From: an uncultured Planctomycetaceae bacterium
Lineage (GTDB): Bacteria > Planctomycetota > Planctomycetia > Planctomycetales > Planctomycetaceae
DNA length: 33,339 bases
NCBI GenBank assembly: GCA_903871805.1
Contig: CAIQIE010000207.1
Coordinates: 1 to 33,339, forward strand
Direction: 5' to 3'
Each line of letters starts with the position of its first letter. Positions within the stretch are counted from its first letter, which is position 1. The translations under genes and the position numbers were made by a program. Under the pieces are notes generated by a model. That model searched no databases. It worked only from the letters and a program-made list of their open reading frames with translations, and was not told the origin of the DNA. Shown here piece after piece: positions 19,797 to 27,835 of the stretch.

Positions 19797-21641
19797 ATGC
19801 CTATCAGGGTGCAGTGTGAAGGTTGCCAGACGGTACTGAATGTTCAGGATCAGGCGGCCGGAAAAGTGATCAAGTGCAGACAGTGTGGGGAGCGGGTAAA
19901 AGTTCCCATGGCCTCTGGAACTGCACCCGCAAAAGCGCGTGCGCCAAGACCGGCCAGAAAATCCCAGGATCCGGATGATCTTTTTGGCGATCTCGACCTT
20001 CGTCAGGCGGAAGACACCAAAAAGAAGGTCTGCCCCGGATGCACAGCGCCGGTAGAGGATGGGGACATAGAGTGTCCCAAATGCGGCGTGAACATCGCCA
20101 CGGGTGTGCTGAGCGAGCGTCAGCGGATTAAGCGGGAGCGAAAAGGGCCGCCACCGGCCGAGTTTTATCGCAGCGTCTGGGGCAACTCGTGGAAGTTCCT
20201 GAAAAAGCACTGGCAGTTCGGCATTCAGACCGCAGTCGTATGGTCGCTCTGTCTGTCGATGGCCACCACCTGTGCCTTTTCCCTGAATTATTATGTAACC
20301 TCGCGCTCAAAGCAGCTGATGGAGATGGTGCAGAAGGACACCGCCAACCTCACCATTGCTGGAAACCTGCTTTACATTACTGTCCCCAAGGAAAAGGGCT
20401 CCAAAGTTGAATTTGACGGGACCTACTACCAGAGAACCACGGTGATTTCAGCACCGCATATCCAGCCATGGAAAGAACCCCCGGCACTTTTCTGGGCGGG
20501 GATGACAGTGGTCTTTCAGTTGGGCTTCGGGGGTTGGTTCTGGACCCTGGCCACAACCATCACCAACACGACGATGGCCGGAGAAAAGCGGGTCAAGCGA
20601 TTTCAGTTTGACTTCTTTGCAAACCTGACGATGGGGGTTCGTTTTTATGCATGGCCCACGGTTCTGACACTGCCGTTGCTGTTGATTCCGGGAGGACTGT
20701 CCTTTGCCAACCCGCTGGCGGCTGGGATTTCCTACGTGATCATTACGATGCTGCCGATCCTGGTGCTGCCGGCCGCTGTCGTGCACATGGCGCAGAAGTA
20801 TTCCTACCGCGCCTGGCTGCTTTTCTGGATGCTGAAGGACTTTGGGCGCACAATTGCAGCATCGCTCTACGTCTTCGGAATGATGTTGGTGCTGGTACTG
20901 TTGATTCCGGGTGCGGTGGCGGGTGGAGTTGCGGCCATGCAGAACCGAGTGGTCTCGTGGCTGCTGACTCAGGAATCCGTCGCCCTTGACTGGATGAAAT
21001 CCAACATAGCGGACATGGGCGAAGGCAACCTGCGTTTTCTGTTCTATCAGATGCCGCTGGTCTTTTCTTCATCCTTCCTGACGTTTGGAATTATCTGCGG
21101 GCTGATTGCGTTTCCTGCTGTCTTTATGATGCGAGTCATTGGACTGTATGGGGTTTACTTCCGGGCGGACCTGTCGATTGTGAACGAATTTCCGGACCTG
21201 GAACCGGCAACATTTGGCCCGCGTTACCTCGCCTTCCTCGTTGACCTGATCATCATGACGTTACTTGCCGGCGTTGGCATGTTTGTCGGTTATTACATGT
21301 TTGGATCGCTGTTCCAGTTCTATGGCTGGGCTGTTGCAGACCAGGCTGGTCTGGGCGTCGGAGCCGTAGCATCGCTGATTCTGTTTGGCATGTACTTTTC
21401 CCTTGGAGAAACCGGATCTGCCCGGGCCACCCTGGGAAAATGGAGTATCGGGCTGATCGTGTTACGCGACGACAACCTTCCGCAGTCCCGACAGCAGGCT
21501 GTGAAACGCGCGGCCTGCTCGTTGCTCTCGCTGCTGACCGTATTTATTGGGTTTTTGTCCTGCCTGTACCGCCCCGACAGAAAGGCGCTTCAGGACATCA
21601 TGACCAAAACCAAAGTGGTTTGGCAATCAGAGCAAACCTAG
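19797..21641 (+). CDS. RDD-family multi-pass membrane protein with two N-terminal zinc ribbons
   Basis: The 614-residue protein opens with a CxxC...CxxC ribbon (C7, C10, C27, C30) of the type often placed at the N-terminus of planctomycete membrane proteins. After an Ala/Pro-rich linker comes a second zinc ribbon (C79, C82, C93, C96; CPGC...CPKC). Residues from about 135 to 460 contain roughly six to seven hydrophobic helices. The C-terminal ~135 residues match the RDD domain: PRYLAFLVDLIIMTLLAGVG, TLGKWSIGLIVLR and RPDRKALQDIMTKTKVV, with its characteristic Arg and Asp residues. RDD proteins are of mixed or unknown function, some linked to ion transport. The ribbons should face the cytoplasm. 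It is followed by rpsT in the same direction, 258 bases on. Confidence 0.85.
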   Translation: MPIRVQCEGCQTVLNVQDQAAGKVIKCRQCGERVKVPMASGTAPAKARAPRPARKSQDPDDLFGDLDLRQAEDTKKKVCPGCTAPVEDGDIECPKCGVNIATGVLSERQRIKRERKGPPPAEFYRSVWGNSWKFLKKHWQFGIQTAVVWSLCLSMATTCAFSLNYYVTSRSKQLMEMVQKDTANLTIAGNLLYITVPKEKGSKVEFDGTYYQRTTVISAPHIQPWKEPPALFWAGMTVVFQLGFGGWFWTLATTITNTTMAGEKRVKRFQFDFFANLTMGVRFYAWPTVLTLPLLLIPGGLSFANPLAAGISYVIITMLPILVLPAAVVHMAQKYSYRAWLLFWMLKDFGRTIAASLYVFGMMLVLVLLIPGAVAGGVAAMQNRVVSWLLTQESVALDWMKSNIADMGEGNLRFLFYQMPLVFSSSFLTFGIICGLIAFPAVFMMRVIGLYGVYFRADLSIVNEFPDLEPATFGPRYLAFLVDLIIMTLLAGVGMFVGYYMFGSLFQFYGWAVADQAGLGVGAVASLILFGMYFSLGETGSARATLGKWSIGLIVLRDDNLPQSRQQAVKRAACSLLSLLTVFIGFLSCLYRPDRKALQDIMTKTKVVWQSEQT

Positions 21642-21899
21642 TGTGAATGGGGGCAAATCCAAACGAATCTCAGTTCTTTCGAACCTGAGAATCGAAAAGA
21701 TTTCCCCCGTTTTTCACACTTTATTTCATTTTTCATACAGATCTGCGGCGTTTTTGCCGATCAGGCTGGAAATTTACCTGGGTTCACCTTATCCTGCGTG
21801 GTCCCGGACGTTCCAGAAAGGTCCGGAGTCTGATTCCCGGCTCTTGTTTTACCGGTTCGTGTCTCGGTTTTCGTTTCCACCTAAAAAACACCGACTACT

Positions 21900-22172
21900 A
21901 TGCCCAATTCAGCGTCCGCAGAAAAGTCTCTTCGCAAGTCCAACGTCCGCCGTGAACGTAACCGTCAGCAGCGTAGTACTCTGCGAACGACCGTAAAACG
22001 ATTCCGAGCACTTCTGGCCACCAAGCCAACTCAGGAAACTGCAGACGGCCAGTTCTCACTGGTAACGAAGGCTCTTGATCAGGCAGCCGCCAAGAAGCTG
22101 ATTCACAAGAATACAGCCGCTCGTACAAAATCTCGACTGGCCGCGCTGAAGAAGAAAACGTTCGTAGGTTGA
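21900..22172 (+). CDS. rpsT: 30S ribosomal protein S20
   Basis: The 90-residue, strongly basic, helical protein matches S20. It has an N-terminal SAEKSLRKSNVRRERNRQQRS region, LRTTVKRFRALL in the middle and the hallmark KKLIHKNTAARTKSRLAALKKK near the C-terminus. S20 binds 16S rRNA early in assembly of the small subunit. Length is usual for the family. The ATG at 21900 has no clear Shine-Dalgarno. A hairpin terminator lies 99 bases after the stop. Confidence 0.96.
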   Translation: MPNSASAEKSLRKSNVRRERNRQQRSTLRTTVKRFRALLATKPTQETADGQFSLVTKALDQAAAKKLIHKNTAARTKSRLAALKKKTFVG

Positions 22173-22270
22173 TGCCTGCGGGACCTAAGCGTTCCGTCAA
22201 AAGGCAATTCGCCGTCATATCAAACCGGACGACTTCCAAAGTACGTCCCGTTGATGCTCTTAAATCATAA

Positions 22271-22306
22271 AGAAGCTGCCATCCCTTGATGGCAGCTTTC
22301 TTCGTT
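22271..22306 (+). terminator. Intrinsic terminator of rpsT
   Basis: GAAGCTGCCATC and GATGGCAGCTTTC form a ~11-bp stem with a 4-base loop, followed by TTCGTTTG. It lies about 100 bases downstream of the S20 stop codon. Confidence 0.8.
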
Positions 22307-22629
22307 TGTCCTTCCCTCCTATCGAGATTCCGTTCATTTCGGGAAAGTCCCCATCGCAAGCTCCGGAAGAACGACGTTGCTCAGGACCAAAATTCGCGGC
22401 TATTTTCGTGCATGACGATAGACTTTGTGTTCCTCAATTCAAAGTCCCCGGGGGTTGCGATCATTGGCCGGAACGCGTCAGCGCCTGACTAAAGTCGCGA
22501 CTATCGCCCTGCAACTTCCCTGGCCTGAACTGCAAACACAGGCTCTGACAGAGCACCAGAGCACAAAACATGGGTCGTCCCTGCAGCCTGCAGAAACACA
22601 GCTGCGGCCAGCGTTGAAGCGAGCTGAAA
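22307..22629. other. Spacer with the promoter of the CoA-transferase/hydrogenase cluster
   Basis: About 320 bases between the rpsT terminator and the start of the next operon. Short ORFs in it have no domain or ribosome binding site. The promoter of the five-gene cluster must lie here, but no box could be called with confidence. Confidence 0.45.
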
Positions 22630-23931
22630 ATGGCGAAGAAGTTGCAAAATGCCGTGGCGGCGGATGAGGCTGTGCAAGCGCTGAAATCCGGGATGAACAT
22701 CTTTGTCCACGGTGCTGCCGCAACGCCGACGCCTCTGCTGGAAGCCATGTGTCGGCGGTCGGACCTGTCCGGGATCACCCTGTTTCATCTGCACACAGAA
22801 GGCCCAGCTCCGTTTCTGGAACCGGATTGCCTTGATCGGTTTCGTTCGGTTTCGCTGTTTATCGGCCAGCCTGTGCGCCGGGCAGTGCAGCAGGGCACAG
22901 CGGATTTTGTTCCTGTGTTTCTATCCGACATTCCCCATTTGTTTCGGGATGGCACCATCCCACTGGACGCCGCGATTCTGCAGGTATCGCCGCCGGACCG
23001 CCATGGTTTTTGCTCACTTGGGACATCACTGGATGCGGCACGTTCTGCAGCAGACTCAGCCCGGATCCTGCTTGCAGAAGTCAACCAGCAGATGCCCAGG
23101 ACCCTGGGCCTGACGGCAATTCCACTTCAGCGATTTGACGCATGGGTGGCAACGGACAGGGCATTGTATGAGCATACCGCCGTCGAGGAATCTGCGGTCG
23201 ACAGTGCGATTGGCGAGCAAATTGCTCAGCTGATTGATAACGGAGCAACGCTGCAAATGGGGATCGGTTCAATACCAGACGCTGTTCTTCAGAGGTTAAA
23301 AAACAAGCAGGATCTTGGAATTCACACAGAGATGTTTTCGGATCATGTGGTCGAGCTTGTCGAAGCCGGTGTGATTACAAATCGCAGGAAAAAAATCTAT
23401 CCCGGATGGATCGTTACCAGCTTTGTCAATGGTACACGACGAGTCTTTGATTTTGTGAATGACAATCCTCAGGTCTGTTTTCTGCCCTGTGATATGACCA
23501 ACGACACCAATTTGTTACGCAAGATTGACCACCTGGTTGCGGTCAATTCGGCACTGCAGGTGGACCTGACCGGACAGGTGTGTGCGGATTCGCTCGGTCA
23601 CAGTATGTATTCCGGCATCGGTGGACAAATGGATTTTATTCGGGGAGCAGCGATGTCTCAGGGTGGTCGCCCAATCATTGCCCTTCCCTCAACCGCCGGT
23701 GATGGCCAGTATTCCCGGATTGTTATGGAACTGAAACCCGGGGCTGGCGTAGTGACAACGAGGGGGCATGTTCATTGGGTTGTGACAGAATACGGCGCGG
23801 TCAATCTGCACGGGCTTTCGCTGCGGCAGCGTGGTGAACGGCTGATCTCTATTGCCCACCCGGATTTCCGAGCTGAGCTTCGCAGACAACTGAATGGCAT
23901 CCGCTGTTATGGAATCGGGGAGGTAACATGA
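22630..23931 (+). CDS. Acetyl-CoA hydrolase/transferase family protein (4-hydroxybutyrate CoA-transferase-like)
   Basis: The 433-residue protein has both halves of a family I CoA-transferase in one chain. The N-terminal half has GMNIFVHGAAATPTPLLEAM and DAAILQVSPPDRHGFCSLG. The C-terminal half has LQMGIGSIPDAVL, the catalytic-glutamate motif GIHTEMFSDHVVELVEAG (E234) and SGIGGQMDFIRGAAMS. The closest pattern is butyryl-CoA:acetate / 4-hydroxybutyrate CoA-transferase. It would exchange CoA between acyl-CoA and a free acid such as acetate through a glutamyl-CoA thioester in the cytoplasm. Exact acyl substrates cannot be read. Its stop overlaps the next start (ATGA at 23928), tying it to the hydrogenase genes downstream. 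Confidence 0.88.
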   Translation: MAKKLQNAVAADEAVQALKSGMNIFVHGAAATPTPLLEAMCRRSDLSGITLFHLHTEGPAPFLEPDCLDRFRSVSLFIGQPVRRAVQQGTADFVPVFLSDIPHLFRDGTIPLDAAILQVSPPDRHGFCSLGTSLDAARSAADSARILLAEVNQQMPRTLGLTAIPLQRFDAWVATDRALYEHTAVEESAVDSAIGEQIAQLIDNGATLQMGIGSIPDAVLQRLKNKQDLGIHTEMFSDHVVELVEAGVITNRRKKIYPGWIVTSFVNGTRRVFDFVNDNPQVCFLPCDMTNDTNLLRKIDHLVAVNSALQVDLTGQVCADSLGHSMYSGIGGQMDFIRGAAMSQGGRPIIALPSTAGDGQYSRIVMELKPGAGVVTTRGHVHWVVTEYGAVNLHGLSLRQRGERLISIAHPDFRAELRRQLNGIRCYGIGEVT

Positions 23932-24410
23932 ACCTGGAATCGCCAAATGTTCTGAAAATGCTTGCGTCAACTCGACTTGCCGAAGGACTGACCCACCAGG
24001 AACTTCAGAGCCTTGGTCGAACGGCCCGATTTATGGAAGTTCCGGCAGGGCATATCCTTTTTCGGGAGGGTGAGCGGGAAGATGATGTGTTTCTGGTGTT
24101 TACCGGCCACGTGAAGATCTCCATGAAGGTACCGGGACGCGGTGATGTCACAATCCTGACGGCCGGGCCGGGCGATCTGGTGGGGTGGTCGGGCTGTATC
24201 AGTGATGGAATCATGACAGCCACGGCCACGACCACGGACGTAGGGCGACTGATCGCCTTATCCGGAAAACAGCTGAAGCAGGCGTGTGACGAAGACCCGC
24301 AACTCGGTTATGTCCTGATGAAGCGAATGGCACAGGTCATTTCCCGAAGGCTGACATCAACGCGTATTCAGCTACTGGATCTTTTTTCGGAGCGGGGCGG
24401 AACACCATGA
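23928..24410 (+). CDS. Cyclic-nucleotide-binding-domain protein
   Basis: The 160-residue protein is almost all one cNMP-binding (Crp-type beta-barrel) domain: LTHQELQSLGRTARFMEVPAGHILFREGEREDDVFLVFTGHVKI, then GPGDLVGWSGCISDGIMTATATTTDVGRLIAL and a C-terminal helix. The usual phosphate-binding arginine of the cassette is not visible, so ligand binding is doubtful. There is no helix-turn-helix after the barrel, so it is not a full Crp/Fnr activator. It overlaps the genes on both sides by ATGA (23928 and 24407). From memory, similar single-domain proteins precede group 3b hydrogenase genes in other bacteria; a regulatory or sensory role towards that complex is inferred. Confidence 0.85.
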   Translation: MNLESPNVLKMLASTRLAEGLTHQELQSLGRTARFMEVPAGHILFREGEREDDVFLVFTGHVKISMKVPGRGDVTILTAGPGDLVGWSGCISDGIMTATATTTDVGRLIALSGKQLKQACDEDPQLGYVLMKRMAQVISRRLTSTRIQLLDLFSERGGTP

Positions 24411-25660
24411 GCAGTTCTGCAGCGGGAAGCAACACCCAGCCGAGTACCGCGCACGAAGCTGTCGGGCACGGGGAAGGCGTGATCTCTGAAACTGAACAGG
24501 CTCGCTTTCTGCCGCGTGCGGATCTGCAGATTCTGATCCGGCTTCTGCGGGACGATGGCTTCACGGTTGTGGGGCCCAAACTGGACCAGAGTGCGATTGT
24601 GTATGGCGAGATCACTCAGGTTGCGGACCTGCCCATTGGCTGGACGGATCAGCAGCAGCCTGGGCAGTATCGTCTGGTGCCTCGAAATGACGACCGCATG
24701 TTTGGGTACGTAGTCGGACCGCATTCGTGGAAGCAATTCCTGTTTCCGCCGTCTGCCATAGTGGCCACAGCGCAGCGTACCGGGGACAGCTGGCGGATGA
24801 GTACTCCGGATGAGCCATCTCCGCGTTACGCATTTCTGGGGGTGCGGGCCTGTGAGTTGGCTGCCATAGCGGTTCAGGACAAAGTCTTTCTGGGGGGAGC
24901 GTACGTAGATCCGATCTATCAGCAGCGGCGTGCCTCTGTTCTGCTGATTGCCGTCAACTGCACTCAGGCAGCCTCCACCTGTTTCTGCACGTCGATGAAG
25001 ACCGGGCCCCGCTGCAAGGCGGGCTTTGATCTGGCGCTGACAGAAATTGATTCCGGATTTACCCTTGAAACGGGTTCTGAACGAGGCCGTTCGCTGGCAT
25101 TGAGATTGCCCCTGCGTGAGGCTCAGGCTGCAGAACTTTGTGATGCGGAGCAGGGTCGGGAGGAAGCGGAACGCCAGATCACAAAGCAGATGAACACTGA
25201 CGGATTGCACGACCTGCTTCTGGGGCAGTTACGAAGTCCGCACTGGCAAACCGTGGCAGAACGATGCCTGTCCTGCACAAACTGTACAATGGTGTGCCCC
25301 ACCTGTTTCTGTTCCACGGTAACGGAAGTTTCGGATCTGACCGGGGACCATGTGGATCGCGAGCGGCACTGGGACAGTTGTTTTAACATGGATATCAGTC
25401 GTGTGAATGGTGTCCCTGTGCGTGACAGCGTCGCCAGTCGATATCGTCAGTGGCTGACACATAAGCTGGCGACATGGCAGGACCAGTTCGGGACATCCGG
25501 TTGTGTCGGATGCGGACGCTGTATCACATGGTGTCCGCCTGGCATTGATCTGACTCAGGAAGTCTGGACGCTGCAGCAACTGGCCCGGGAAAGTGGGCAC
25601 GGCCTATCGCATGAAGAAGCACCCGAGCAGACCGTGGAAATCGGTTCAGGGGAGGGATGA
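24407..25660 (+). CDS. hydB: Group 3b (sulf)hydrogenase beta subunit, 4Fe-4S dicluster protein
   Basis: The 417-residue protein matches the beta subunit of NAD(P)-linked sulfhydrogenases (HydB/HyhB). Seen directly: FLGVRACELAAIAVQDKVFLGG (144-164), TCFCTSM (191-197), a first ferredoxin-like motif with C287, C290, C293 and C297 followed by C300 and C302, and a second motif with C366, C369, C372 and C376 before PPGID. These would hold [4Fe-4S] clusters passing electrons between the hydrogenase core and the flavin subunit. Length is slightly long because of an extra ~25-residue N-terminal extension. It overlaps both neighbours by ATGA, so translation is probably coupled. Confidence 0.9.
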   Translation: MSSSAAGSNTQPSTAHEAVGHGEGVISETEQARFLPRADLQILIRLLRDDGFTVVGPKLDQSAIVYGEITQVADLPIGWTDQQQPGQYRLVPRNDDRMFGYVVGPHSWKQFLFPPSAIVATAQRTGDSWRMSTPDEPSPRYAFLGVRACELAAIAVQDKVFLGGAYVDPIYQQRRASVLLIAVNCTQAASTCFCTSMKTGPRCKAGFDLALTEIDSGFTLETGSERGRSLALRLPLREAQAAELCDAEQGREEAERQITKQMNTDGLHDLLLGQLRSPHWQTVAERCLSCTNCTMVCPTCFCSTVTEVSDLTGDHVDRERHWDSCFNMDISRVNGVPVRDSVASRYRQWLTHKLATWQDQFGTSGCVGCGRCITWCPPGIDLTQEVWTLQQLARESGHGLSHEEAPEQTVEIGSGEG

Positions 25661-26520
25661 GCGTGACCAGCGAATCCTGTGTGCAGAATTTCGACCCGTG
25701 GCTCTCGCATCCCGTGCGTATTGCGGGGATCACCCGTGAAATTCCGGGGGTCTGCACGCTGAATCTGCAGTTTGAAGACAGCAGATTGGCATCGACATGG
25801 AGTTTTCGACCGGGGCAATTCACGATGCTGTACGTGCCTGGTGCAGGCGAAGCTGCGATTTCCATCAGTGGCGACCCCGGTGTTTCCAGCGTAATTACTC
25901 AGACAATCCGTGATGCTGGCAACGTCACTCGCAGCATTACCGGACTTGGCGAAGGGGCTGTGATTGGCCTTCGGGGGCCGTTTGGATCCTGTTGGCCAGT
26001 AGAAATGTGTCGCGGGAGGGACGTCGTTCTTATCGCCGGCGGTATTGGTCTTGCGCCATTGCGTCCGGTCATTCTGCAGCTGCTGCGTCAGCGAGATCAG
26101 GATCAGGAACTGACGCTGATTGTGGGCGCACGAGAACCATCGCTGCTGCTGTATCCGGATCAATATGACGCGTGGCGTCGTCAGGGTCTGAATGTGATCC
26201 AGACCGTGGATCGTGCCGACGACAGCTGGACGGGCGGAATTGGTGTAGTCACCGCGGTACTGGACCGAATCGGGCTGCGGAACGCTGCTGAGACGGTTGT
26301 GATGACCTGTGGTCCGGAAGTCATGATGACGTATGCGATCAAAACAGCACTGAGCAGGGGCATTCCGAGGGAGTTGCTGTTTCTTTCCATGGAACGCAAC
26401 ATGAACTGCGCCGTGGCCCTGTGTGGACACTGTCAGTTTGGCCCGCACTTTTTATGCAGAGAAGGGCCGGTTTTCAGTTACCGGCACCTGCGTCCTCTGA
26501 TGCGAATTGATGACCTTTGA
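25657..26520 (+). CDS. hydG: Group 3b (sulf)hydrogenase gamma subunit, FAD/NAD(P)-binding reductase
   Basis: The 287-residue protein is a ferredoxin-NADP reductase-type module. A flavin-binding barrel has RPGQFTMLYVPGAGEAAISIS (51-71) and RGPFGS. A nucleotide-binding domain has LIAGGIGLAPLRPVI (125-139) and TCGPEVMM. The C-terminal [2Fe-2S] site has C251, C256, C259 and C267 in NCAVALCGHCQFGPHFLC. In sulfhydrogenases this subunit exchanges electrons with NAD(P)H. All cofactor motifs are intact. HydG here means the sulfhydrogenase gamma subunit, not the [FeFe]-hydrogenase maturase of the same name. A 168-base gap separates it from the delta gene, in contrast to the overlaps upstream. Confidence 0.9.
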   Translation: MSVTSESCVQNFDPWLSHPVRIAGITREIPGVCTLNLQFEDSRLASTWSFRPGQFTMLYVPGAGEAAISISGDPGVSSVITQTIRDAGNVTRSITGLGEGAVIGLRGPFGSCWPVEMCRGRDVVLIAGGIGLAPLRPVILQLLRQRDQDQELTLIVGAREPSLLLYPDQYDAWRRQGLNVIQTVDRADDSWTGGIGVVTAVLDRIGLRNAAETVVMTCGPEVMMTYAIKTALSRGIPRELLFLSMERNMNCAVALCGHCQFGPHFLCREGPVFSYRHLRPLMRIDDL

Positions 26521-26688
26521 AAGGTGCGACAGAACGCATCATTCCCGTGAAGATTTCACAGAGGGAACACATTTCCGACACAGGGAATCTACCGGCTGCA
26601 GAAGACCTCGGGATGGGATGAGACGACCAGAGAAATCCGCCGTATCCGATACATCGAAGTGCAACAGACGTAACAGAGGGAGTCGAGT

Positions 26689-27507
26689 ATGACCAGTGCA
26701 ACATCATCAAAGCCTCGACTGGCCGTCTTCAAATTTGCCTCCTGTGACGGATGTCAATTGTCACTGCTGGACTGTGAAGACGAGTTACTGACAGTCGCGG
26801 GGCTGGTGGACATTGCAATGTTTCCCGAGGCCAGCAGCGATATGCAGCCGGGGCCATGGGACATCGTGCTGGTGGAAGGATCCATTACCACGGCCCATGA
26901 TGCCGAACGAATTCAGGCGGTCCGTCGCCAGGCGGGTACGGTGGTGACCATCGGTGCGTGTGCGACCGCGGGGGGAATCCAGTCGCTGCGAAACTGGGGC
27001 CATCACGAAGAATTTCTGCGTTGTGTGTATGCACGGCCGGAGTATATTTCATCGCTGGCTACGTCGACAGCGATTGCGGAACACATTCCGGTGGACTACG
27101 AGCTAAGAGGCTGCCCTGTGAATCGGCAGCAGCTTCTGGACGTGATCCTGACGCTGGTTGCCGGCAGAAAACCGCGGCTGCCGGTCCACTCCGTCTGCAT
27201 GGACTGCAAACGCCGGGGCACGGTGTGTATCGAAGTGGCGCGGGGCATCCCCTGTCTGGGGCCGATCACCCAGACGGGTTGTGGGGCCATCTGTCCCTCC
27301 TTTGATCGCGGATGTTACGGGTGCTTTGGCCCGGCACCGCAGGCAAACAGTCAAAGCCTGACGGATCATTTTCTGAACACCGGCAGTACTCCGGACACCC
27401 TGCTTCCGCTGCTGCGAAACTTTAATGGGGCGGCGAAGGAGTTTCGTGAGCAGTCCGACCGTCTGGAACGCATGTTCCCGCCGGGCCCGAATGCGTTTTC
27501 CGATTAG
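26689..27507 (+). CDS. hydD: Group 3b (sulf)hydrogenase delta (small) subunit
   Basis: The 272-residue protein matches the [NiFe]-hydrogenase small subunit of the sulfhydrogenase type, related to the 20-kDa subunit of complex I. The proximal cluster ligands are visible: C19 and C22 in ASCDGCQLSLLD, C91 in GACATAGG and C142 in RGCPVN. Further ligands for two more clusters are C170, C173 and C180, then C189, C198, C202, C209 and C212. There is no Tat signal, so it is cytoplasmic. GAGGGAG lies 6 bases before the ATG. The large alpha subunit that normally follows is missing: the next gene is an unrelated oxidoreductase. Confidence 0.9.
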   Translation: MTSATSSKPRLAVFKFASCDGCQLSLLDCEDELLTVAGLVDIAMFPEASSDMQPGPWDIVLVEGSITTAHDAERIQAVRRQAGTVVTIGACATAGGIQSLRNWGHHEEFLRCVYARPEYISSLATSTAIAEHIPVDYELRGCPVNRQQLLDVILTLVAGRKPRLPVHSVCMDCKRRGTVCIEVARGIPCLGPITQTGCGAICPSFDRGCYGCFGPAPQANSQSLTDHFLNTGSTPDTLLPLLRNFNGAAKEFREQSDRLERMFPPGPNAFSD

Positions 27508-27835
27508 GCACATTTGAGGCGTTTTCACAACAATCTGTGGACAATTCGCAACAGGCACTGGAAACCAGGCTGTTTTCCAGTGACGCCGGTCTGGTCGCGG
27601 GTGTTTTTTCCGCCGACCATCTGCTGAAAAACGGAGTTTTCCCTGACAATTTTGCTGGCATTCTTCTGACGTGGGGTTCTGCGGCCCGCATCAGAATCCT
27701 GATGTGGAACACCGTGCGAACGATTTGCACACGAGGAATCCAGCGACTATCCTTCGCGGAGGTTTTTCCACCACTTTCCACGCGGGAAATGTCACCAATC
27801 AGCCCGCGGTGCATCGCTTGTACGGGGCAACACAC
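27508..27835. other. Spacer after the hydrogenase small subunit; no alpha-subunit remnant
   Basis: This 328-base stretch sits where a group 3b alpha-subunit gene would normally begin. Forward frames were read for remnants such as RVEG, RxCGxC or DPCxxC motifs; none was seen. No terminator hairpin is obvious either. Confidence 0.55.

Noticed and set aside
25555..26448. 297-codon minus-strand ORF opposite the hydrogenase gamma gene
   Set aside because: The plus strand has intact flavin, NAD(P) and [2Fe-2S] motifs here; the minus frame is a shadow.
27508..27835. Decayed hydrogenase alpha-subunit gene
   Set aside because: Forward frames were read and show none of the large-subunit motifs.
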